Shown here: positions 1 through 6,279 of the stretch, piece by piece
Layout: each line of letters starts with the position of its first letter
How positions within the stretch are numbered: the first letter of the stretch is position 1
Assembly: GCA_025349905.2 (NCBI GenBank)
Contig: MU624744.1
Location: forward strand, 9,874-26,698
Length of the DNA stretch: 16,825 bases
Source of the DNA: Blastocladiella britannica
Lineage: Eukaryota; Blastocladiomycota; Blastocladiomycetes; Blastocladiales; Blastocladiaceae
Direction: 5' to 3'
The notes under the pieces: generated by a model
Databases searched by the model: none
Told to the model about the DNA's origin: nothing
What the model saw: the letters and a program-made list of their open reading frames with translations, nothing else
Made by a program: the position numbers and the translations under genes

Positions 1-739
1 CCCTGGGCCAGCTGACCAAACTCACAAATCTGTGCGTATTTAAGTGTGGTATTTCAAAGCTTTGTACAAGACTAACACATGTCCTAATTTGATAGAGCCC
101 TGGGCCGCAACCGATTGGATGGCAAGATCCCTGAGAGTTTAGGCTCTTTGCAAAGCCTCAATACTCTGTATGGTGGACAACTATCGTAGCATTCATATCT
201 TGTTGACTAATCACGATGTTTTCAATCTAGCTCACTGGAAAACAACCAATTCACTGGCGCCATTCCCGCCTTGGCTGCCAGGTATGTTTCTTTTCTTCCA
301 AATGTCAACAATGATGCCCATGCTCAAACTAACAGTGGATGACATTCGTAGTTTTATCTGTATGCTTCTTCCGCAGAAAGCTTCATCAAGTTTGTGCTAT
401 GCCGGAGACACTCGCATTGGGGCATGCTACAACCAAATTACCCTCAACGGGATCAAGGACTGTTCGCCTGCGGCATCCAGCTCCATGGTCCCAATCTTTG
501 CCGGGGTGGCAGCATTGGTTGTGACAATTGCTGTGGCGATTGGTGTTCTGATGTATCGCCTCCGCCAGTCCAAGGCGGCTGCAGCTACTTCCGCAGCTCC
601 CGAAAAGCCTGGCCCAGTCTTGCCATCAACCTCCATTACCGTCGACATGGGCATTGCTGGCAACCGCGGCATGGCAGCCGCTGCTGGAGCAGGCAGTGAT
701 ACGACCGCCACTGAGATGCCTGCGCGCGCTCCCAAGTGA
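1..739 (+). CDS. LRR single-pass membrane protein, 3' part (5' end outside window)
   Basis: Three short exons (to 31, 96-167, 231-281) join in frame to give plant-type leucine-rich repeats, with motifs such as LGRNRLDGKIPESLGSL and LENNQFTGAIP. GT-AG introns lie at 32-95 and 168-230, with CTAAC/CTAAT branch-point-like motifs. The last exon, to the TGA at 737-739, carries a cysteine-containing cap (CYAG, GACYN, KDCS), one hydrophobic helix at about nt 485-556, a basic stop-transfer stretch (YRLRQSK), and an Ala/Pro/Thr-rich tail of about 60 residues. The product is probably a type I surface protein with the LRRs outside and a short cytoplasmic tail without a kinase. LRRs usually bind proteins or glycans; the ligand is unknown. 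The acceptor of the third intron is uncertain: position 390 keeps the membrane-helix frame, while the better-looking acceptor at 376 gives a frame without the helix. The LRR assignment is firm; the exact last exon is less so. Confidence 0.8.
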
Positions 740-1143
740 TCGTGGTACCCTCCCACTTCACGCGCTCATTTTTTCTTTGTCTTTCATTCCTCTTTTTCTC
801 GTCATATATCCTTTTGTGTCTCCAAATCCTCTGTCGTTTTCAACATGCAGTCGTTGTACTTTGGGACCCAATTGACTCGGCCCCACCCAAATCAAAAAAT
901 ATACTAACAGCGCTACGAGCAGTGGGGCTGACGGAAGGACGACGGATCTCTTTTGCTCCAGGTTTATTCTTGATCGCCGTCGCCGTCGTCGTCTTGATTG
1001 GAGTTCAATGGCCGCCGTCGCGTGAAGCCAATCGTTGGCTGACCTCCAACTTCATCACCACACGATCTTTCCTCTCTTATTGTTTCCAGAATGACCACCA
1101 CAAATATACAATACATTATTTAAGTTACACTCTGGCCTTTCCC
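740..1143. other. Convergent intergenic region, no supportable gene
   Basis: This 404-base stretch separates the LRR gene on the plus strand from the minus-strand membrane-protein fragment. It starts with a T/C-rich tract after the LRR stop and contains a short CGCCGT/CGTC repeat near 975-1000. A plus-strand open frame crosses it, but it has no homology I recognise, runs on into the antisense of the neighbouring coding exon, and has no convincing start context. I see no RNA gene. Confidence 0.5.
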
Positions 1144-1596
1144 TCACCCCTCACCCCCACCACCAATCACCAACTCGCTCAAGTCCACCATCAGCCCACC
1201 GGACTCGAGAAACTTGGCGATCCGCGGCGCGTCTTTAGCCACCACGTTCTCCGGAGTCAAGTACAGCATGGTCGTCAACGTGCGTCCCTCGATCCTTACT
1301 CGCCGGAGTGCCACGCTCACGAACGCCGCCACTGCGGCCACCACCAGCGCCACCTGCATCCACGCCGACATGGCAGCCACTTTTGCCAGGATCATGCTCA
1401 CTTGCGCGACGCTGACGGCAAGCACTCGGTCCAGTATGTCGGCGCACAGCGCGTGCATCATCTGGTACTGCGTGTACGTTTCCGCGGATTTGGCGGTGGT
1501 GGTGGTGGATAGGTCGTCCAAGGCCATGGTGTTGACCAGCAGCGTTGCCTCGCTGATGAACTGGTCGATTTCGGTGTTGGCAGACTCGCCTGCAAT
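1144..1596 (-). CDS. Membrane-protein C-terminal exon or fragment, family not recognised
   Basis: A GC-rich open frame reads on the minus strand from about 1596 to a stop at 1144, giving about 150 residues. The first part is predicted helical and rich in Thr, Ala and Met (for example IDQFISEATLLVNTMALDDL). A single hydrophobic helix follows (WMQVALVVAAVAAFVSVAL), then a basic stop (RRVRIEGR), then a juxtamembrane segment (TMLYLTPENVVAKDAPRIAK, then FLESGG) and a Gly-rich tail. An ATG with good context (CACCATGG) lies at 1527. However, the same frame stays open and coding-like upstream to acceptor-like sites at 1590-1597 (TTGCAG, CTATAG), so upstream exons are expected. None is evident, because a secreted-protein gene starts on the other strand at 1605. 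The layout recalls C-terminal ends of large sensor-like membrane proteins of zoosporic fungi, but that is only a guess. It may be a truncated remnant. Confidence 0.45.
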   Translation of the reverse strand: MAGESANTEIDQFISEATLLVNTMALDDLSTTTTAKSAETYTQYQMMHALCADILDRVLAVSVAQVSMILAKVAAMSAWMQVALVVAAVAAFVSVALRRVRIEGRTLTTMLYLTPENVVAKDAPRIAKFLESGGLMVDLSELVIGGGGEG

Positions 1597-1604
1597 CTAT
1601 AGAA

Positions 1605-2276
1605 ATGCCTTCAAACATGCTTGCAGTGCTCATGCTCGCGGCCCTCGCCTGCTTGGCAGCCGCCAGCCCCGTTTCCCCGACTGTTGATGCTGCCAAAAAC
1701 AGCACCGGCCTCGTCAAGATCTCATGGGCCCGTCGTGCCCGGACAATCGCCCGGCTGCGTATATAAAGATCCCTCGGCGCGACGTGCCGTACCACTTTGA
1801 TGTCCGCGCCCCGATCTGGACTGCGGGTGACTGCGTGCGCGAAGGCGGCGATAAAGGCCGGGTTCCATGCCGCCGTGTACCGCAGTGACAATGGCTATTG
1901 CCACTACAAGTATGTATTACTTTTTTCATTGTGTATGATTTAATATATGGAGCTTATTTCTACACGGACGCCAAACAGGAATATCCCACAAAATAAGAAT
2001 CGCTATATGGAATTTTGGGAAGCGAATGAAATAACCACGATCTTCGGCTATGATATTCCTGGTACGTTCTTTTTGTTTTGTTATTTTTCGGCCTCCTTGA
2101 TGAAATCCAGACGACTTGGTTGGCTCATCGTTGTCGCGCGTGCTTCAGGTTACGACACGTTCCAGGGTGATGGATCTATAGACTTGGTTATTTTCGACCC
2201 CACTGCACCCACCTCGGGTTGGATCAAGTACTATGATCGTTGTGACGTGTGCACGATGATGGTGTGGGCGTGTTGA
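1605..2276 (+). pseudogene. Small secreted cysteine-containing protein gene with two frame shifts
   Basis: The ATG at 1605 opens a clear signal peptide (MLAVLMLAALACLAAASP, from the second Met at 1617). Exons 1605-1909, 1979-2061 and 2149-2276 join with matching phases across introns 1910-1978 and 2062-2148. They end in YYDRCDVCTMMVWAC and TGA. The mature protein is small, aromatic-rich and has about six cysteines (GPSC, GDC, GYC, RCDVC, WAC), so it is a likely disulfide-bonded secreted protein. I do not recognise the family. In exon 1 the signal-peptide frame hits TAA at 1764. The sequence between about 1718 and 1855 reads well only one frame over (PSCPDNRPAAYIKIPRRDV, then IWTAGDCVREGGDK), and the original frame resumes at about 1857 (AGFHAAVYRSDNGYCHYK). 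Either two small indels have broken the gene or there are two base-calling errors. The gene model is sound apart from this stretch. Confidence 0.6.
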
Positions 2277-2291
2277 CCCTCTTTTTGCTGC

Positions 2292-2303
2292 TGGAATATA
2301 TTC
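2292..2303. repeat. Perfect 12-nt palindrome between convergent genes
   Basis: GGAATATATTCC is its own reverse complement. It lies in the roughly 60 bp that separate the stop of the secreted-protein gene (2276) from the stop of the His-rich gene (2336, minus strand). It could be a site for a dimeric factor or a shared 3'-processing element; no function is shown. Confidence 0.35.
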
Positions 2304-2335
2304 CCAAGCTCAATGTAATCATATTTCCAACTATA

Positions 2336-3039
2336 CTAAAATGAGCGCTGCTCGCGGTGCGTGAGTCGTTGGTTCGTGTCGTGCGTGGTAGAAACGTGGT
2401 CATACGTGGCGAATGTACTGGCGCTGTGATCGACCGCATTGATATCGTGCAGCTCGTTCTTCAGGCACTGGTGGTACCCGCCCGCGTACTGGTCGAGTGG
2501 GCCGGGACCGTGATACCGGCCGTTTATCGTAACCCGTGCCAGCCCTCTTGTACTTGCCGACCGCCCACGATTTGTGCATTGTCTCGTGGTGGTGCAGCGT
2601 GTATGATGACCCTCCATCGCGCATCGAGTGCGTTGACATGTGGTGGGTGCGAGCTCATCGGGGTGCTCCATGTGGTGGGGCTGATCGTGCTGACCTGGCA
2701 CATGCTCGGGGTCCGACCCGTCGTGCATCTGGTGACTTGACGTGCGTGGTGCGGCGGCGCGCGGTCGGGCTGCATGACGTGTGCGCCCAATCCACCGTCG
2801 TGAATCAAGTGGCCGGACATGTGGTGACCCTGCTCGTGGTGATATGCCTCGTGGTGGTGCTGGTGCGAGCCTAATTTGCCGTCGCCCATGGTGTGGGTGC
2901 CGGCCGGGTGGTTCTGACCGCCAGCATTAGCGGCGTAGCTACGGCCGTCAGGACCGGTGATGGTGGAAGAGTTGTCGAGTTGTCGACGGCGAAAAACGGG
3001 ATCAAGGATCGAGATGGTGTTGAAGACAGCGATGGACAT
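2336..3039 (-). pseudogene. Histidine-rich protein gene with multiple frame changes
   Basis: The minus-strand ATG at 3039 has a good context (CAACCATGTCC), a C/A-rich leader and a TATA-like box upstream. The first about 100 residues read in one GC-biased frame and are hydrophilic and strikingly His-rich (for example GSHQHHHEAYHHEQGHHMSG). Coding-like, His-rich sequence then continues only by changing frame: near 2730 (into MHDGSDPEHVPGQHDQPHHM), near 2641 (into MSTHSMRDGGSSYTLHHHET) and near 2521 (into NGRYHGPGPLDQYAGGYHQC). That last frame runs to the TAG at 2336. No GT-AG introns explain the switches. The family is unknown. The His clusters could bind metal, but that is inference. It is either a decaying gene or a gene whose sequence here contains indel errors. 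The strong promoter-like 5' region suggests it was expressed until recently. Confidence 0.45.
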
Positions 3040-3041
3040 GG

Positions 3042-3169
3042 TTGTGTAGGTGGAGGTGTGTGTGAGTGTGTGTGCGAAGATGTGGTGGTGGTTGGATCAG
3101 TGTGGAGTGTAGAGGGTCACGATCCATGTGTGCTATTTGTACCCGTCGCTCAAATGAAGCGGTATATAT
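3042..3169 (-). promoter_or_regulatory. TATA-like box and CA-rich leader of the His-rich gene
   Basis: On the minus strand, an ATATATA element at about 3163-3169 lies about 125 nt before the ATG. The leader (about 3042-3115) is almost pure C/A with ACACAC runs, like the unstructured 5' leaders of well-expressed fungal genes. On the plus strand the same stretch appears as a GT-rich microsatellite-like tract. Confidence 0.4.
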
Positions 3170-3821
3170 GCATGACAATTCTGGTAGAGGGCGTTCGAGG
3201 GTATTTCCAAAGAACAGTAATGAGAAAAGGAGGCAAGCGCAGTGCATGAACCGTCCCGGCCTCCCCGCACTTCCTCGATCGGACATACTTTGCGTGCAGA
3301 GTAAAGTCCCAGCAAGAGCAAAAGTACCACCGCTCTGGATCTGACGTGCATGAGCGCCGTCCAAACTTTGAGAGTCAAAATCATGAGCGCTGGCCAAGAG
3401 CAAGATCCATTCATATGATCGCGGGTTAAACCAACAAGGCGCGCGTCGCAAATCCGAGAAATAGCATTTGGCACCAGCGTAAGCGGTATGATATGCGAGA
3501 TCGGCGGCCGTGGTGCGCACTGGGTATTAAATCTGCTTGATCTGTTGTCCAAAAGCACCAATAAACCGATCCACTGAAGGAAGAGAAGCCGCGGCCCCGT
3601 ATATATGGCGACGGTGACAAACTCCTGGCGGAGTGTCATTGCGCGGATCCATACGAGCTTCAAGTATTCTTTGCATTTAGAAATTTGTGGGAAATCAAAC
3701 TTCTTTTTTTCCCCAAACCTCTGAATTATTACATATATTGCTGCCATACATGGCCAATCTTGAATGAAAGAAAAAAAGCGCTCGATTGGAAAGAGCGCGA
3801 ACATCAGCCTTCTGTCTGCAG
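3170..3821. other. Long non-genic stretch, no supportable gene
   Basis: This AT-richer stretch lies upstream of the His-rich gene. It contains a long minus-strand open frame (3133-3852, about 239 residues) and short plus-strand frames. I recognise no family in any of them. The long minus frame overlaps the TATA-like region of the His-rich gene and lacks a clear coding composition. I see no RNA gene or mobile element here. Confidence 0.4.
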
Positions 3822-4014
3822 GCAACTGGCTGGCTACAAACGTCTGCGCCACTCTTTCCTTGGAGACCCTAAATCGGCTATCATGCTCGGTAGTGATTTG
3901 GATGAGGCGCTCTATTTAGGTGGCGGTGATGACTTTTCGGGTTACTCGGACGACGACAACGAGGTTTGGGGCTATGCAGACGATATCATTAGTTGGAGCG
4001 ACTTTGCAGCATGA
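3822..4014 (+). CDS. Possible terminal exon of a small acidic protein
   Basis: A plausible acceptor (CTTCTGTCTGCAG, ending at 3821) precedes an open frame ending at the TGA at 4012-4014. It could instead start at the ATG at 3883 and encode 43 residues. The C-terminal part is acidic and aromatic (GGGDDFSGYSDDDNEVWGYA, then DDIISWSDFAA), like a short interaction peptide. A canonical AATAAA follows about 68 nt downstream. I do not recognise a family and found no convincing upstream exon, so this may be a chance frame or the end of a degraded gene. Confidence 0.25.
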
Positions 4015-4081
4015 ATATACTTTTATTTTTTTCACTGGATCGACGGGAGCTGTGCCCTTTGTAAAAACGCATATGAACTCA

Positions 4082-4087
4082 AATAAA
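4082..4087 (+). terminator. AATAAA polyadenylation signal
   Basis: A canonical AATAAA hexamer on the plus strand about 68 nt after the stop at 4014. It is the main independent support for a plus-strand transcript ending here. Confidence 0.35.
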
Positions 4088-4175
4088 AGCGAAGAAAATA
4101 ACGCGGAAAGCTCGTTAACAGCTCGACCCTGAAGCGCTTCGCATACCGCGAGAGAAAAATGCATTATACAGTTTG

Positions 4176-4181
4176 TTTATT
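4176..4181 (-). terminator. AATAAA polyadenylation signal of the deacetylase gene
   Basis: TTTATT on the plus strand reads AATAAA on the minus strand, about 57 nt beyond the deacetylase stop at 4238. The position is right for its 3' end. Confidence 0.5.
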
Positions 4182-4237
4182 TGTACGAGACTAAGCACGC
4201 CCAATATGGATCACCCACACACATAACCCATACTTAC

Positions 4238-5661
4238 TTACAGGATAGCCGCCGCAAATGCTGCAATCGGCGCAATCGCCGCCGCCGCCGCGCCGGCAGC
4301 GCTCCACTGGTTGCTGGACGCGGCCGACGACGACGCCAGCGACGCGCCCTTGACGGTCCCGCCAGTCTCCTTGTTGTCGTTGTTGGTGTACCCACCGTTA
4401 CTGCCAGTGTTGTCCGTGTTGGTCGTGACGTTGGTCGGCGGCGTCTTGATCTGCGTGACATCGCCAGCGCCGATCGGGTTGTTGGTGGTGGTGTTGGTCA
4501 GCGTGGCGTTGACGTGGTCCACGAGTGACGCCAGTTTACCCGTGGGGCCATCGAACCGCGACGCGAAAAGCGGCGGGTCGGTCGCGTTGCGGTACGCGGG
4601 GACGCCCAGGCACGTCGACACCGTCACCAGCGTGTACCCAGCGTCCTGCAACGTCTTAACGATCTGCGGAATCGCCGTCGACGACAGCGCGTACACGTCG
4701 TGCTGCAGGACAATGATGCCCGACCCGAGCGCCGCGGGCAGCTCGGTGTTAAAGTTGGTCATGATCATGGCCGTGGTCCCGCCGGCGAGCTCGGCGACCT
4801 GCCAGTCGTTGGTGTCCACATTGATGGACAGCGGGACGTAGCCCAACGTGTCAAGCACCGCAATCGACTTGTCGGTGTACTCGAGGAACGGCAGGCGCAG
4901 GAACCGCGGGCGAAGACCGATCGCGTACTGCACGGCCAGGTCGGTGAAGACCGCCTCGGCACGAACCTCAATTGGCGTCATTTCCTTCGAGTTGGTCACG
5001 GGGGGGTCCATGCGGCCGGTGCTGCCGAGGGAACGGTGCGTGTACGTGTGCAGACCGATTTCGTGGCCATCTAATTTTTTTTTTCAAACATAAGAATGCT
5101 GTGCTGGAGGACTTGTAAAAAAATATAAACGTACTGTCAGCCGCTCCCTTCATGACACTGTACAGATCAGGGTTTTGCATGACTACTTCACCGACCACGA
5201 AGAAGGTTCCCTTGACCTTGAGCGCATCGAGGGCCTTGAGCATTCCCGCGGTAGCCTAATGTTTTTTTTTTTCAAGTGTGTTTAGATGATCTCGAAGTGG
5301 ATCCAAACAAGAACACGAAATGAAGAAATGGTACCGGTCCAGGTCCATCGTCAAAAGTCAGCGCCGCGTGCTTGGGGTTAACACACCGCACCACGGGCGC
5401 CGTGAGCCCACAGACGCCGCAATCCGACGGGCACGTCAAGCAGTGCTCGCCCGCCACCACATTGCAAATGCCGTCACCGCAGGTAGCAGCAGCGGTACCG
5501 TAGATCTTGGCTTCCTGGGCCAGAGTATCGGCGACCAGAGCGGCCGGGGGATCCGTGCATCCGCCGCGAAGACACCAGGCAGACTTGTCGGGGAACGCGG
5601 CCTGCGTGTGAGTCGACAGGAGCGCAATCAGAGCGAGAATGGAGAGGAGGGACAAGTGCAT
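4238..5661 (-). CDS. GPI-anchored chitin/polysaccharide deacetylase (NodB fold, CE4)
   Basis: Exons 5661-5335, 5255-5135 and 5070-4238 join in frame across introns 5256-5334 and 5071-5134, giving 426 aa. CE4 enzymes use a metal to remove N-acetyl groups from chitin or related glycans. The order is: signal peptide (about 1-21); a Cys-rich module at about 61-84 (CGDGICN, CLTCPSDCGVC); NodB motif 1 TFDDGP (102-107, catalytic and metal Asp 104/105); motif 2 HTYTH (157-161, metal ligands); motif 3 RLPF (208-211); motif 4 DTNDW (235-239); motif 5 LQHD with catalytic His273. All key residues are present. An Asn/Thr-rich stalk with N-glycosylation sequons leads to an Ala-rich hydrophobic C-terminus, a typical GPI signal. 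The enzyme probably acts at the cell wall. Chitin as substrate is inferred from the fungal context; peptidoglycan or another N-acetylated glycan is possible. Confidence 0.95.
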
Positions 5662-5863
5662 TGTGTTGAGTATTGTTGAGTTTTGGGATCTTCTATTTCT
5701 TGAATGTTTTTTGAGTTGGTTGAGCTTGCAAAAGTTCAATGAAAGTGAAATTGGAATGGAGGTGGGCGGGGGTGCGAGCGAGGTATTTGAGGCTCGCTAG
5801 CGTTGATGTACATAACTCTAATAATGAATTAGCAAGGGATAGGGGACTAGTGTTGTATGGTAA
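5662..5863. promoter_or_regulatory. Upstream region of the deacetylase gene
   Basis: Just before the deacetylase ATG, the minus strand carries a C/A-rich leader (CTCAACAATACTCAACACA), similar in style to the leader of the His-rich gene. A purine-rich GGTGGGCGGGGG-like stretch lies at about 5760-5772. I see no clear TATA box close by and no RNA gene. Confidence 0.35.
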
Positions 5864-6254
5864 TTATTGGCCACGTGGTCTGATACTTGAAATAATATAA
5901 GTGTACAAGGATCTAGTAGTGGTACTCGCATTCGCCGACGCGCCAGGGCAGCGTGGATCCAATCCGGCAGTGAGAGTCCCCTTTCCAACCACATACTCAA
6001 CAAAATCAGAGGATTTTGGTCCAAGTCCAGCTTGAATCCTATCTAATTTCTTGCTCACTCACTTCCAGCTCATGAACGTCGAGCACGCGAGAACGACGGT
6101 CCAGAATCGTACTTGCACTGAGCATTAACAATGCACTTCCAAGTCCATTAAGATCAAGGCGGTCTCGGCCGCCTATGGTCTACTCCGACGTATCCCTCAC
6201 AAAATTGCAACATCTTGCTCTGGCGCTGCTACGTCCGCCCTCTTTCGCTACCAT
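5864..6254 (-). pseudogene. Faint broken reading frame, family unknown
   Basis: On the minus strand an ATG at 6254 opens 24 codons ending at a TAG (6182-6180). The same frame then continues as coding-like sequence (GGRDRLDLNGLGSALLML, then RSRVLDVHELE). A one-base change of frame near 6058 leads to another coding-like run (KKLDRIQAGLGPKSSDFVEY, then GKGTLTAGLDPRCPGASAN), which ends at a stop at 5864. The pieces look protein-like but match no family I know. The start lies only 25 bp from the divergent start of the F-box gene. It may be a gene remnant or chance; codon bias is weak. Confidence 0.25.
5866..5878. promoter_or_regulatory. Adjoining CCAAT box and CACGTG E-box
   Basis: ATTGG (a CCAAT box on the minus strand) directly abuts the 8-nt palindrome CCACGTGG. 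The pair lies about 205-217 nt upstream of the deacetylase ATG, a normal distance for activator sites. CCAAT is bound by the HAP/NF-Y complex and CACGTG by bHLH factors. Use at this site is inferred from spacing only. Confidence 0.35.
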
Positions 6255-6279
6255 TTGAGTAAAAAAACCAGTGAATCCG

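Noticed and set aside
736..1512. Plus-strand 258-residue open frame with a hydrophobic stretch
   Set aside because: Its second half is the antisense of the GC-biased minus-strand membrane exon and its first half is a pyrimidine-rich spacer; there is no recognisable domain.
1235..1891. Minus-strand 218-residue open frame
   Set aside because: It overlaps both the minus-strand membrane exon in another frame and the plus-strand signal peptide and cysteine protein, which are better supported by composition and splice phases.
3042..3115. GT-rich tract as telomere-like repeat
   Set aside because: It is irregular and reads as the CA-rich 5' leader of the His-rich gene on the opposite strand.
5920..6040. 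Possible tRNA because of GGATCCAATCC and GCTTGAATCC stretches resembling a T-arm
   Set aside because: No cloverleaf, anticodon stem or A/B box pair could be assembled on either strand.
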